Source of the DNA: Lindgomyces ingoldianus
Taxonomy: Eukaryota > Ascomycota > Dothideomycetes > Pleosporales > Lindgomycetaceae
Length of the DNA stretch: 64,000 nucleotides
Reading direction: 5' to 3'
Assembly: GCF_010093535.1 (NCBI RefSeq)
Contig: NW_022985185.1
Span: 1,027,822 to 1,091,821, forward strand
Positions 34,864 to 47,376 of this stretch are shown piece by piece. The number at the start of each line of letters is the position of its first letter. The first letter of the stretch is position 1. The notes under the pieces are model-generated. The model was not told the origin of the DNA. It saw only the letters and a program-made list of their open reading frames with translations, and ran no database searches. Made by a program: the position numbers and the translations under genes.

Positions 34864-35999
34864 TAGTGTTATAGTAGAGCTTAGCATAGCTTTAAGCCTT
34901 CTTACATAAAATCTACTCTAGCGCAGTTAGTAAGCGTCTTGTACGTGTCTTCTAGTTCTAGTAGTGTGTTAAATAATAGCTAAACTTAATTTTAAATAGT
35001 AATAACTCTGTTATTTTATGCAGTAAAGATGCTTAAGCCTAGTCTATGCAGGGCAGCAGGTCTAACTAGTTGTCCTAGAAGTAATTAATAAATAGACGCA
35101 GTTACTAGTTAATATACTAATTTAGCACCTCTATGTTACTGTTAGTCTAGGGATAGTAGGGCGTAGAGAGCTTTTATTTAACGCTAGTAAGGCAGTAAAG
35201 CTTGTCTATAAATGCAGAGGTAAACTATAGTCTATAGTTAAAGATAATTAATTAAAAAGGTCTATAGACACACTAGATATAGTAATAGTATAGGTCTGCA
35301 GCCTCTATAGCAGTAATAGTCTTGTAGCATAGTAGTAAGAAGCAGCGCTTGCTTAGACAGTCTACTATAATAAATATGTTATTATAGCTAGCTTAATTAA
35401 GTAGAAATAACTTAAAATTTATAAAGATGTTTTACTATGCTTACTTAAGTATTAGTAGTAGCTTAAAAAGCCTTAAGGTCTTATCTTAAAGAATATAGCT
35501 CTACTAATAAGCCTTATAGGCACTAATGTAAGTCTTAATGTTCTAGCTTATGCTTAGCTAGTAGTACTACTTACACAGCAGCTTAGTTATTTTTCTAGTT
35601 TTAGAATGTGTAGTAAGTTGTGTTGCGTAAACAGCGCAGATAAGGTAGGTTCTTAGAAACTAGATAGCTAGAACTATAAGCTTTCTTTTCTTTAGTAGTA
35701 GGCCCTTAGTGTTAAGCTTTTATTATAAGCTAAAATTTTACACTTTATTATAGTAGTATTATAAGCTTTTATAATTCTAATTAGCATCTAGAATCTAATT
35801 AATAAGCTTATATAGTTAATTTATTAGTAGCAGCTTTATAAGCTTTTTATTTAGCAAAAAAGTGCTTTACAGAGCAGCACATAATTAAGTAATAAAACTA
35901 ACACTAATCTACTTCTAGCTTAAGAAAAAGTGTGTATAAGTAGCTTTATTTTTTTTTTTTATATTTTAAGCTCTTTTTACTTTCTTAACAGCGCGTCTG

Positions 36000-36317
36000 T
36001 GTCACGATTGTGCACGAGTAAGGTTATAGAGCTTCACGGAGGTCTAGTTCAATTACTACGTGAGGTATTATGGTAGGTATAAGACGTTGTGTGAGGAACA
36101 GGAAGATTTAAAAAGAAATTAGTAATTAAATACTTAGCTTAAAAGTCTAAGCACTTTAGGTATAAATTAAGCCTATTCTAGGTTTAGTTAGTGTTAAGGC
36201 AGTTTATACTTAAGTTTATGTCTATGTTATGTTATATTTATGTTAGACGTGCACTAATAATACTCTAGTACACGTCTAATACAGTTATGTCTAGGATCTA
36301 GGGAGGATACTGTAACA
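36000..36317 (-). repeat. 3' LTR of element B
   Basis: Starts TGTCACGATTGTGCACGAG on the plus strand. This outer ~90 bp is nearly unmutated. Confidence 0.9.
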
Positions 36318-36415
36318 GTACCCCCCCTCTTATTAGGAAGGGAATCCTTTACATTAGTAGTTCTAGCATTAGGTTGTCTTTGTTAGGGTACAGGTTTAGT
36401 TTAAATAGGTATTAA

Positions 36416-39400
36416 GTGTAGAATTAGGTTACTGCAGAGTTCTCTTATAAAGCTTCTGCAGGTTCCTATAATAGTTTGTTATATCTAGTTTATTTTATAA
36501 AGTATTTATAAATATGTTTCTTTTTATTAAACTAAATCTATTTAACATTTTCTATAACATATTCTAGTTTATTATTTATAATAATAGGTTTAGGTAGCAG
36601 GTTTAGCTGTCTAAGTAGATAGTTAGATTTAGAAGCTGCTTAGCGCAGCAACAATACATAGAACACAGGGTGTATCTTTATACTGTTAGGTAGGATTAAT
36701 TAGTAAGTGTGTAATAAAACTATATAAGCTACTGTAAAGGGGCTAAGGTTCTTCTAATTAAGTTTCTTTAATTATTAGTTTATTTAGATATTTCTAGTGT
36801 CTAGCTAGACCTTCTTGCTAGCTGCATACATAAGGGCAGAGGTTTAGAATTAGTTTATGTACTCTTATTAAAAAGCTTAAGCCTATGTAAGCTCTTTATA
36901 AACATATTTAGATATGTTTTAGATTTTATTAATAAGTCTATTTACATCTATTACTTATATAAATTAATAAGTTAGTTAGGGAGTATTTATAAGTAGTTTA
37001 AATCTTATTTAAGAGTAGTATCTATAGTTTACTAAGAACAGAGATACTTATGTTAATTTAGATGTTATGTTATTAGCTTTAAACTATGCTATAGCTAACT
37101 ATTTTACCTAGTTATCCTACTAGTAGTTTATGTACACTTATAGAACTTATTCTATTACAGCGTTTATGTTCTTAGTCTAGCTGTTAGTCTCTAGGTAAAA
37201 AGCTGTAGATAGATAAGGGACAATTTAGAGCTGTTTATAGAGTTTATTCTAAAAAGCTAAGACAAACTACGTACCTCTGTCTAATATAATTATGTTAGGC
37301 AGGCTATAGTAAACTTATACATATTAGTAAAATAACTAGGCTATATTAGGGGCAGTTATAGAGGAACATAGTATTAAGTGTTAATACTTAGTTAAGTAAT
37401 TAACAACTACTATAATATTTATATACCCTTTAGATAGAAGTAGGTCTATAATAAAATTAATTAATATGTCTTTCTAAGCTTATTTAGAGATTAGAAGTAG
37501 TTTAAGTAGGCTATTATACCTTTTTTAAAAGGCCTTTACTTTACAGTAAGTATAGCAACATAATACGTATTAGCGTACAGTATAGAACATGCGGGGCTAG
37601 TAGTACTCTCTCTGTAGTAGGTTAAGAGTCTTTCCTCTGCCTAGGTGTCCTCTAACAGGCGAGTTATGTATAATTTAGAGTAGTTTAATTCTTAGTTTGT
37701 TAGAATTAGAGATTATAAGTTAGTTACAGTAATACAGCTTACTATTTTAGTTTTTATAGTTAGCTAGTGTTACCTTTTTTAACTAACTAGCGCTGTTTTA
37801 AAGCAGGTCTAAGGTTTTTTAGATAAATTTATTATTTAAATACTTATTAGTAATAATCTAATTAATTATCTAATCTATTTTATTTAGGTTAAGGTCTAAA
37901 AATAGCTTAAGTTAGAGTAGAGTTTAGTGTTAAGCCTTTTACACTTCTTTTTAAGCAGGGATGTTTTAGAATTACCTTATAAAGGCATCTAGTTTCCCTC
38001 TGTCTTAACTAAAATAATAAATAATTTTAAAATTAAAATAAAATAAGTATTTAGACTAACAGGCTTAATAGTAGCTAAGTTATTTTATAGTTACAAAGTA
38101 CTACAAGTTCTTATAGTTAGATAGGACCTGTATTAGATGCGCTGCACCTTCTAGTTTAGGTTGCTATTGTTTAAAGCAGTGTACTATAGCAAGTAATTTC
38201 TTATTATAGATTTTATAATTACCTTCTACAGGACTTATTCTTTTTAAGAAGTATGTAATAGGCCTAATAGTCCTATCTAGCTTAGTCTAGAAGAGAACTC
38301 CTACTACTACATAGTCTAAGGCATTAGCTTTTACAAGTATTAGTAGTTTAAAGTTAAAGTAGTAGAGTATTAAAGCTTTAATAAAGGCTTTCTTTAGCTA
38401 GTTAAAGGACTATTAGTAATTTAAGTTAAAGTTAAATTAAACCTTTTTCTTAGTAAGTGTAATTATAAGGCTTACTAGCTGTAAAAAGTTATTAATAAAT
38501 TATTAGTAAAAGTTAGTAAATCTTATAAAAGCTTAAACATTTTTTATGTTCTTTAGGTATTACTAATCTAGCACAGTCTAAACCTTAATAGGGTCTATTT
38601 AGATGCTATCTATAGAGATTACATATCCTAAATACGTAACCTTTAATTAGTAGAACTTGCATTTGTCTATGTTAAGTTACAGACCTACTTCTTCTATAGC
38701 CTTTAGCACTAGGCGTACATGCTGTTTGTGCTCTAAAAGGCTATTACTGTAGATTAGAATATTGTTAATATACACAGTACAGAACACGTCTAGGTAGGGT
38801 TAGAGTAAGTTGTTTACAAAATGCTAAAAAGTACTAGGCGTGTTAGCTAAGCTAAAGGGCATTACTAGGTACTTAAATAGTCTATATTAGGTCTAAAACG
38901 CTGTTAGCTACTTATTACCCTTTACTATTTTTAGCTTGTTAAAGGCAGTAATAATATCTAACTTTATAAAATACTTTGCTTTACTTAGTTAGCTTAGAGT
39001 TTTTTGTAAAAAGAGAATTAAGTATTAGTTTTTAATAGTAATAGTGTTTAGTCCTTAGTAGTTAACACAGAATTAAAGCCTACATCTAAGTTTCTTTATA
39101 AATAGTATAAGTAACACTACTAGTAAAAAGCTAGCTTAAATAAACCCTTTTTTTAAGTTCTTATTAAAGTATTTTTAAAGCACTTTTAATTTATTTAGCA
39201 ACATTCTATATAGTAGCCTATAACTAGGTTGTTTACTAGGCTTAAGAGTTATCTAGTAATTGTACAGATGTTGTATTAAAAGCTTATTAAACTTGTCTTA
39301 GAAAAAGACATGCAACAGGTTGTAGTAGTCTTAAGGGACTATTATTCTTAAGTTAGTGTGTTTTTAGAGAGCTAAAGCTTAGTCTATATTAGAAATTATA

Positions 39401-39866
39401 ACTGTGTAGATTTTATAATCTAGTTATTAAGCTAGGGTTATAAACAAGGTAGGTCTTATATAGCAGATGTCTATTTACTATTTAAGTTCTAGTTTATGTT
39501 TAAATTAGGTAGGTAAAAGTTTCTTAAAAGCTTTCTTTTCTTTAAGTTTAAGTAGTTATTAAATTATTTTACATAGCCTATTTTAGTAAAAGGCCTAGCT
39601 TATTAGCCTTACTTAGGTAGTTCTTTTCTAGGTTATTAAAAAGTAGGTCTAAAAACCTTCTATATTAAGTGCTATTTAAGTGTTATTTAGGTGTAAGCGT
39701 AAGCATATATCTTAGCATTAGAAAGAGTTAAAGTTTAAAACTTACTCTTAGTAATTAAAGGCAACCTTATGCTAATATAGCTATAGTTATTCTAAAATTA
39801 GGTTATAACATCCTATGTTTATTACATAGAGCTTAATCTGCTCCTTATAGTGTTAGTAGGTAATTA
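36416..39866 (-). pseudogene. Degraded pol of element B
   Basis: Mirror image of the A pol region. The YINN (mutated YIDD) box lies at about 38,755-38,785, integrase at about 36,970-37,680 and the chromodomain (LEYVIENVK) near 36,545-36,570. Numerous RIP-type stops. Confidence 0.85.
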
Positions 39867-41346
39867 TAATAGTTATAGTATAGAAAATAGAACTTTTTTT
39901 AAGTTATTTTCTATTAAATCTAGTTAGGTAAATTATTTAGGTAAGTAGTGTTAATTAAAGATTTAGTTTACGCGCTAGTTCTCTGTTAATGTAACCTATG
40001 CTATTTACTTCTAAGTTAATAAGAGCCTATATTAGGGCTAATATAGTTTCTTATTATAAACATATAAGAATATTAACTTAGTACTTCTAGTTATTAGTAG
40101 GGGACTTAGCCTATAAGTTAGCAGAGATCTAGTGTTAAATTAGTCCTAGAGGGCAACTTAGCTCTAAGACAAGCCTTTTTACAGGCTTCTACTGCTATAG
40201 CTGCGGCTACGTTAAGAGTAGTAAGAGGGATTAGAGCTTAAATACAAGTTAGAGCCCTTATAGAAATAAAATTAAAATAATAAGAATCTTTAATAAGTGC
40301 TAGCAGCGCTACTTATGTAGACTTAAGAAAGAAGAATAAAGTAGTTTTAAAAGATATAACTATACTTACTATACTTAAAGCATTAACTTTTTTTTCTGTA
40401 ATTTTTACACTTTCTAGAACTAACTAGAGCATAATTTAAATTAATTTTTATTACATTAGGGTCCTTATTTGCAACTGCGCTAGTTTAGGGGCGTATTAGG
40501 GCTTGTACAGAGAGGAACCTTATGTTATTATTGTAGGTAGCAATTAGGTTTACATACGTGTTAAGGTTGTTTAGAAGAGGTTCTCCTACTATAGCACATT
40601 ACAGTTTAGTTAAGAGGGAGTTATATAAAGCTGCAATTAAACTTATCTTATTTAGGCCTATATTAGATGCAAGTTAGTAGAACTTAGTAAAGTGTAAAGT
40701 AAAGCTTTTTCTTTTTTATTATAAGGTGTTTAGGTAACTTAGGGCTGTTAACTTTTTATTTAGGTCTTTATAAGTTACTTATAAGAACACTATAAATTAA
40801 TCTAGGTTAATAATATCCTTATCTATTAGTAAGTTAATTAAGGCTGTTATGTTGTAGTTAAGTTAAAAGTAGGCATATAGTAACTAAAAGTGTTTAAAGG
40901 GGAATTAGTCTATGTTTTCTTTAAGTTTGTATTAGAGCTTATGTAGAAAGGAAGGTAGGTCTTTCTGTTTTCTGTTAAATAGCAGGGGATTAGGGAGTTA
41001 GTTAGATTTTATTACTAAGTTAGAAAAGTTACAGGTTATAGGCAGCATTAGGTAGGAGAGAGTTAAGCTATCTCTAGACTTCTAAGTAAGCTTTAAGGCT
41101 AGTAAGTTCTTAGTTCCTACTACTATAACAAAAGTTAAAGCAGAAACAGACTACTTAATAACATAAAGCTGTTCTTTAAAGTCTTTTTAAAAAGCTTTAA
41201 AGCTTACAACATAGCAGCTTTTTTATAAAGTAAGCGCTTTTTAAAAGGCTTTTTAGCTTACTTTAATAGCTTAGAGTTATGTAAGTACTAAGCTTATTAA
41301 ATTAGATTTAGAGGCTATTCTTAGCTAGAGTTTTAACACAACATAA

Positions 41347-41664
41347 TGTTATAATTATGCATAAGTAAGGTTATAAAGCTTTACAAAGGTCTAGTTTAAT
41401 TACTATGTAAGGTATTATAGTAGGTACAAGACATTATGTAAGAAATAAGAAAGTTTAAGAAGAAATTAGTAATTAAATACTTAGCTTAAAAGTCTAAGCG
41501 CTTTAGGTATAAATTAAGCCTGTTCTAGGTTTAGTTAGTGTTAAGGCAGTTTATGCTTAAGTTTATGTCTGTGTTGTGTTGTGTTTGTGTCAGACATGCA
41601 CTAATAATACTCCAGTACGCGTCTAATACGGTTATGTCTGGGATCCGGGGAGGATACCGTGACA
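41347..41664 (-). repeat. 5' LTR of element B
   Basis: The right-hand part (41,560-41,664) keeps CpG- and GT-rich sequence ending GGATACCGTGACA. Confidence 0.9.
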
Positions 41665-44600
41665 GTCTGCAACAACATTAGCAGTGCCTAGGCAGTAGGT
41701 TAGCGTAAGGTTAAAGTCTACTATTAGTATAGCCTATTACATCTAGTAAAGAGTAAGCTTACACTTAATAGTAAAGTACTTAAGAGCTTAGTAGTTAGTA
41801 ATTACTGTAAATAGCTTATTTTATTATAGGCCTATTAGCTATGCTTACTACTTTTATAAGCTTTAGATAACTGTAAGCATTTTTTTATTATGTATATTAT
41901 AGTTTATCTGCAGTAGGCTTATAGTCTTAGAGTAGAACGCTATAGAGCGCTAGATGCTGTTGTTCTGCAGCTGCAATAGTACTTCTGCAACAACTTTATT
42001 ACTTATGTTAGTCTTTATACATGTCTTATAATCTAGTAAGTAGTGCGTAAGGACATTATTTAATAGCATAAGGTTTTTAGCGCACTTAAACATAGCTAAC
42101 TTATGCTCTTTTAAAAGATGCTAGGCGCTACACTTAAGCAGCTTTATAAGTAGCTGTATAATGTAACTATAGTTCTTAAGAAAGGCGCAGTAGAAGTTGC
42201 AGAACCCTAGGAACAACTGCAGGCTCTTAATTAAGGTTAGTATAGGCTAGTCTTAGACAGCAGCTACCTTAGTAGGGTCTTTGCAGATTCTGTCTATGCT
42301 AATAATAAAACTTAGGAATTTTATTTTAGTAACTATAAATTTACTTTTCTTAAGGTTAATCTATAGGCTAGTGTTTTATAGACAACATAGAACTTTAGTA
42401 ACATATGCCTTATACTATAAAAAGTTATCTAAGTAGATTAAGATGTTATTAAAGTAGGCTATATAAAAGTTATTAAGTAGGCTATGTAAAACCTAATTAA
42501 TATATTACTAAAAAGTTATAAAGCTGTTATAAAGTTTAAAAAGTAGCATATAATACTTATAGTTACTATAGCGTGTTTAGAAAGTAGTTAGGTCCTTAAC
42601 CTCTTTAGTAAGCTAGATGTAATAGAACGCCTATTATATGTTAAGCTTAGTAAAGACCTTAGCTATAGCTAGCTATATAAGCGTCTTTTAGATTAAGGGT
42701 ATTAAGTAAGTGTTTTTTTTTATAATTATATTAAGCTTATAATAGTCTATATAGAACCTTTACCTTTTTCCTAGCTTTTTAGTAAATAAGACTAGAGAAG
42801 TGTAGCTAGCGTTGCTATGCGTGATAAATCCGCGTTGCAGGTGGTTGTCTAGATAGTCCTTAACTAGCCTAAGCTGCTCTAGAGATATGCTGTATAGTAG
42901 GCTGCTTAATAGAGTGTTCTCTACTGTTAGCTTAATATTATAGTTAACACTAGGTTAGTGCAGCAGCAGTTTATTTAAGTCTTTTTTTAAGAAGTAAGCT
43001 AGCGTAGCTCTAGCATACACAAAAAATAGTAACTTCTTAAGCATTAGCTGTTAAAGCTTATTCTTAGAATTAACTATTATAAGTGCTTAGCAGTCCTTAA
43101 TTAGTTAATTAACTTTATAAACGCTAATATGTCTAATTATAACATCTCTGCGCCTTACATGTAGCATAAATGTAGCAGCGTTAATCACATTTACCTCTAG
43201 CCCTGCCTTAGTAAGTGCTTTTCTAGATATAGCTAGTTAACATTAGCGCGCTTAATTAGCGCTAGAAGGTATTAGTTAAAGATTAAGTTACTTTTTTATT
43301 TTTTTTAAGTTTTACTACTAATTATGCTTCTAAGTTAATTAAAGTTAGTATTAATTAATTTTTAATATTTTTATAAACTTATTTTATTAGTTAGTGTTTA
43401 CTTAATAAGATTAGTTAATCTATAAAGACACACTATATATAGAGATAATAATATTACACTTGTAGTTCTATGTCTAATTATTATTTAGCTACTAAATTAA
43501 TTATTTTTTATAGTTAATCTAAACACTAGCCTTCTTAAAAACTTTATAGCCTATAATTAAGTTATAACAGCCTATGTTATAAAAAATAAAGAGTGTAAGC
43601 AGCTAGTAGCTGTTAATTACTAGATTTATGTAAAAGTACTTATTTACTTATCTGTTTAGTTAATTATTATATCCTATAATAAAAATAGACTTAATGCTAA
43701 GCATCTTAGGCTATAAGTACTTCTAGATTATTTGTAAGTGTTATAAGTAGATTAAATTATAGCTGCTAGCCCTTATGTTAATAAGACTATTTAAGTGTAT
43801 AGTAATCTCTCTAGTAGAAACGCAGTAGGGCAGCATAAAAAGCTTACTGCTAAATAGCAGCTTACATAGCTCTTGTGCTAGCACTTTATTTATTAACTTT
43901 AGAAAGAAGACTTTTTTTAAAGTAAGTCTTTCTTTAATTTACTATTTTTGCTAGAGCTTATAGTGTCTAGCTTCTATGCTACTTCTATAGCCTTACTTTT
44001 AGCGCAGGTGTAAGAGCAGTTGCAACTTATATATCCTAGCTAATAGTATAAGTAGTAAGTTACAGCATTTTTTATTAAAGCTACCTATACTTAGAGTGTT
44101 GCTAAAGTTATTAAAGCAGCAGCAGCAGTAGCAGGTTAAAGAACATTTTAATATGTAAGCTTTTTTTAACCTTTCTGCGCATGTTACACACTTAACTTTA
44201 TAGTAGACCTTTGCAGTAAGAAGAATATCTAGTAGGCTTACTTTATGTAATAAAAAAAGCTAACTATTAAGTTATTATAGTAAGTCTCTATATGTACTTA
44301 AAGCTAACTTAATAAAGTGTTATAGATTTTATTCTTTTACTACTTAAGCAGCAGCTTAGCTTTATTTATAAGGTATATAAACTAAGCCTTAAAGTCTTTA
44401 AAATTCTAAAATAGCTTTATTTTAAGCTAGTAAAGCTTAGTCTTAGCTTTTATTTACTAGTTAGTATTTTTAAAGCTTTTTTTTAAAAAGCTTATAATAT
44501 TCTTAGTTATTACTAGCTTACTTTACTACTTTTAAGCCTTAAAGTAAAAAACTAGTTAACTTAGCACTTAACTACTTACTTTACTTTTAGTATAGTGTAC

Positions 44601-45875
44601 TTAAGCGTTTTTCTTTTTTATAAGGTTACTATTTGTAGGTATAAAGTAGTTTATGTTATAAAGTAGCTTACCTATTAAAAAGTCTTTTTAGTAATTAAAT
44701 TTAATATTATTTTTACCTATAAACCTAGGCAGATCCTTTACTTTAGCTAACAGTTTTAGCCTAGCTCCCTAGCTTATAGTACTAATATAAGAGAGGTTAG
44801 GCATTTTTAGCGTAGCTAGGTTAAATTACAGTTGCTTTCTTAGTGTAGTTAGCATAAGTGTGCCTTTTAGCACTTAATAAGCTTTATTTAAAAGAAATAA
44901 TTAATTACACACTAGTATAGTAGTAGCCTTAAGTTTTTTAACTTTATTTTTATAATTAGCTAAGTGTTTAAAAGTTTTATTTAGTAAGCTTTAAAGCTTT
45001 TATAGCTTTTTACTAACTTTTACTTACTTAGCTTCTGCTATGTTAACTGCTTTAGTAAAAGTATTAGTATAGTTTTAATAAGCTTACACTTTTAATAACT
45101 GCTATAGTAGCTTATTTGCTATAACTGTGTAATCTATAGCTATAAAGTTTAGTAGGTCTAGGCAAAGGCTAATTAAATTATAATTAGTAGTACTCTAGGT
45201 AATAGCCTTTGTCTAAAGTAATAGTGCTTTTCTAGCTTACTAAGCGCACACGCGCGCAGTCTTAATAGCGTAGTCCTTCTTAAACACATTATTAGTGTAG
45301 AACTAGGCCTAGCATAGTAGCGTCCTTAGTTTAGGCGTATAAGTGTTGCTAGTAGGCTAGGTAGTAAAATTAACATACATTTTAATTTTTAATAGCTTCT
45401 CTATTCTAGTGCTCTTAGCTTCTTCCCTCTACTCTAGGGTCTAGCAGTCTGCAGAGGTATAGTGTAGTGTGAGCCCCAGGTCCGGTGACAGTGGGGCTGA
45501 TAGTTGATTAGTGGTGGGTTTGTACGTGGGTTTGTACAGAGCCTGCAGCTCTCTTTGCGTTGTTGCGGTGGTAGTTAGTACAGTAGGCCCCCCTTTATAG
45601 TTAATTTAAACTAGAGCAGCAGCACTTCTAGCTTAAAGCTTCTTAATAAAGTGTAATAATTTAATTATTACTTAGTGTTACTTTTATAGTTACCTAGCCT
45701 AACTAGGGCTTTAAGGCAGATAGCTATTATTAATAAACTAAAGCTTAGCCTAGTTATACTAGCAGATCTGTCTAAGTAAGGGTTAGTTAGTAGATTAAGC
45801 TTTTAGAGCTAACTGCATAGTAGACTTAAATATTATGTTACTATTCTTTAGCTAAATAAGATAATTTTAGTGTAA

Positions 45876-46150
45876 TGTAATAATAAGCACTATCTCTACT
45901 ACTATATAAAGCTAAGGAAGTAAGGTAAAGTAAGTTAGCTCTATTTTAGCTACACTAAGATAGGGAGGAAAAAGGGAGCTTTAAGAGCAGCTCTGCAGAA
46001 GAAGTGCTTACAGCGCTAAGGCGCTAGTAAGGACGCTAGCGCTAAGCAAACTAATAGTGTTGCGCTAGTTGCACCCCCTATATCCTGATTGGCTGCACGG
46101 GCAGCTCGTCATGTGACGCGCGACAGAGCTCTCTGCGTAGGACTGTCACA
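45876..46150 (-). repeat. LTR of element C (275 bp), 5' LTR in element orientation
   Basis: Its last ~90 bp are less mutated than any interior sequence. The CACTA duplication follows. Confidence 0.85.
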
Positions 46151-46155
46151 CACTA

Positions 46156-46225
46156 TATACTACTTTTACTTTTGCTACTTAAGTGCTTATACTATAAGCA
46201 GCTAGCTGTTAGAGCCTATTTAACA
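46156..46225 (+). repeat. Left LTR of element D, second part
   Basis: Continues 28,026-28,235 after removal of C and one CACTA copy. Ends TTTAACA. Confidence 0.8.
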
Positions 46226-46279
46226 CTAATTAGTAGTTAATTTAATTAACTATAAATTAGTAAGAGTAATAATAAAGTA

Positions 46280-46920
46280 TTTACACTTTATAAAGTACTT
46301 TATTTTATTACTTATTTCTTAGAAAGAGTAATAACAGAGCACCTACACTTTATAAGGTACTTTATTTAGTTACTTATTCTTTAGAATAGTAGATTAATTT
46401 TTTACATTATATAGTAAGCCCTACTACTGTATAAAGTAAAGAGAAGATAGTGTAAGACGCACACTAAAGCTATTAAAGCTACATAACTTAGCAGCTAGAC
46501 AATAGCATATTAATCCTTTATATTATACAGCAAGCTCTGCTACTGTACAAAGTAAGAAGAAGATAGTGTAAGGCGCACACTAAAAGCTATTAAAGCTGCA
46601 TAACCTAGCAGCTAGATAATAGCAGTACCTGCGTAATCTACTACACAAGTAATTAACTTTACACCTTATAAGGCACTTTATTTTGTTACTTATTTTTTAG
46701 AAAAAGTAATAATAAAGCACTTATACTTTATAAAGTACTTTATTTAGTTACTTATCTCTTAGAATAGCAGATTAATTCTTTACATTATATAGTAAGCTCT
46801 ACTACTATACAAAGTAAAGAGGAGATAGTGTAAGGTGTACACTAAAGCTATTAAAGCTATATAACTTAGCAGCTAGATAACAGCAGTACCTGCGTAATCT
46901 ACTAGAAAAGTAATTAACTA
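46280..46920. repeat. Tandem and interspersed repeats in the leader of element D
   Basis: Two interleaved units recur. One is a ~60-bp unit around CTTTATAAAGTACTTTATTT plus TTACTTATT (copies near 46,285, 46,348, 46,660, 46,720). The other is a ~105-120-bp unit around GATAGTGTAAG plus CACACTAAAGCTATTAAAGC (copies near 46,445, 46,560, 46,820). The block GCAGTACCTGCGTAATCTACTA ends both halves, so the array is roughly two copies of a larger composite. Confidence 0.75.
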
Positions 46921-47376
46921 TACTATTATAATAAAATCTTATTAGTAACTAACAACTTTGTATAATAATAAGAAGAATAAGAAATAATTTTTATTATATA
47001 AATAACTTATAAAGGATATAGAGATATTAAAGGCAACACTATAAAACAAGACTAGCCTAAAGTACTAGAATAATAAGATTAATATATTAGAAGCTTTAAT
47101 AAGCCTGCAGACTTAATTATATATAAGTTATATAATTACTAATCTATATATAACAACTTAGAAGGGCGCTACTTTTTTAAGTGCGTATATAAAAGATTTT
47201 AAAGAATAGACACTATAAAACTTCTTAGCACTTAGCTGCGCGTTTAAAAGGGAGCTTATATAAGTGCTAAAAAATAAAAAAATTACACTATAGCTAGGCA
47301 CTAAAAGTACCTAAGCCTAGAAGCTGTATAATATAGCATAAAAAAAAGTAATTACACTAGAAAAGCTTTATACATA

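Larger units (their letters stand above)
36000..41664 (-). mobile_element. Element B: second copy of the element A family, opposite orientation
   Basis: LTRs 36,000-36,317 and 41,347-41,664 (318 bp each). TSD GTCTG (35,995-35,999, 41,665-41,669). The purine tract appears as a C-run at 36,321-36,327. Total 5,665 bp against 5,662 bp for A. The interior is the reverse complement of A, with its own set of RIP changes. Confidence 0.92.
34869..43000 (-). pseudogene. Degraded pol of element C, interrupted by element B
   Basis: Read on the minus strand, 42,421-42,470 gives AYFNNILIYLDN, a mutated reverse transcriptase YLDD box with the upstream AKVFTKLNI stretch. The region 34,869-35,999 gives integrase-like sequence (QYINQYLRLFINY with RIP stops) ahead of the A insertion site. 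Element B (36,000-41,664) splits the gene. Confidence 0.75.
28236..46150 (-). mobile_element. Element C: Ty3/gypsy LTR retrotransposon inserted in the LTR of D
   Basis: LTRs of 275 bp at 28,236-28,510 and 45,876-46,150, with TSD CACTA (28,231-28,235 and 46,151-46,155). On the minus strand a purine tract AAGAGGGTGA precedes the LTR that starts TGTAACAGTCC, which sets the orientation. Without elements A and B it is about 6.58 kb. Degraded reverse transcriptase and integrase are on the minus strand. The integrase frame reads on across the A insertion when A plus one TAGTG is removed. Confidence 0.85.
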
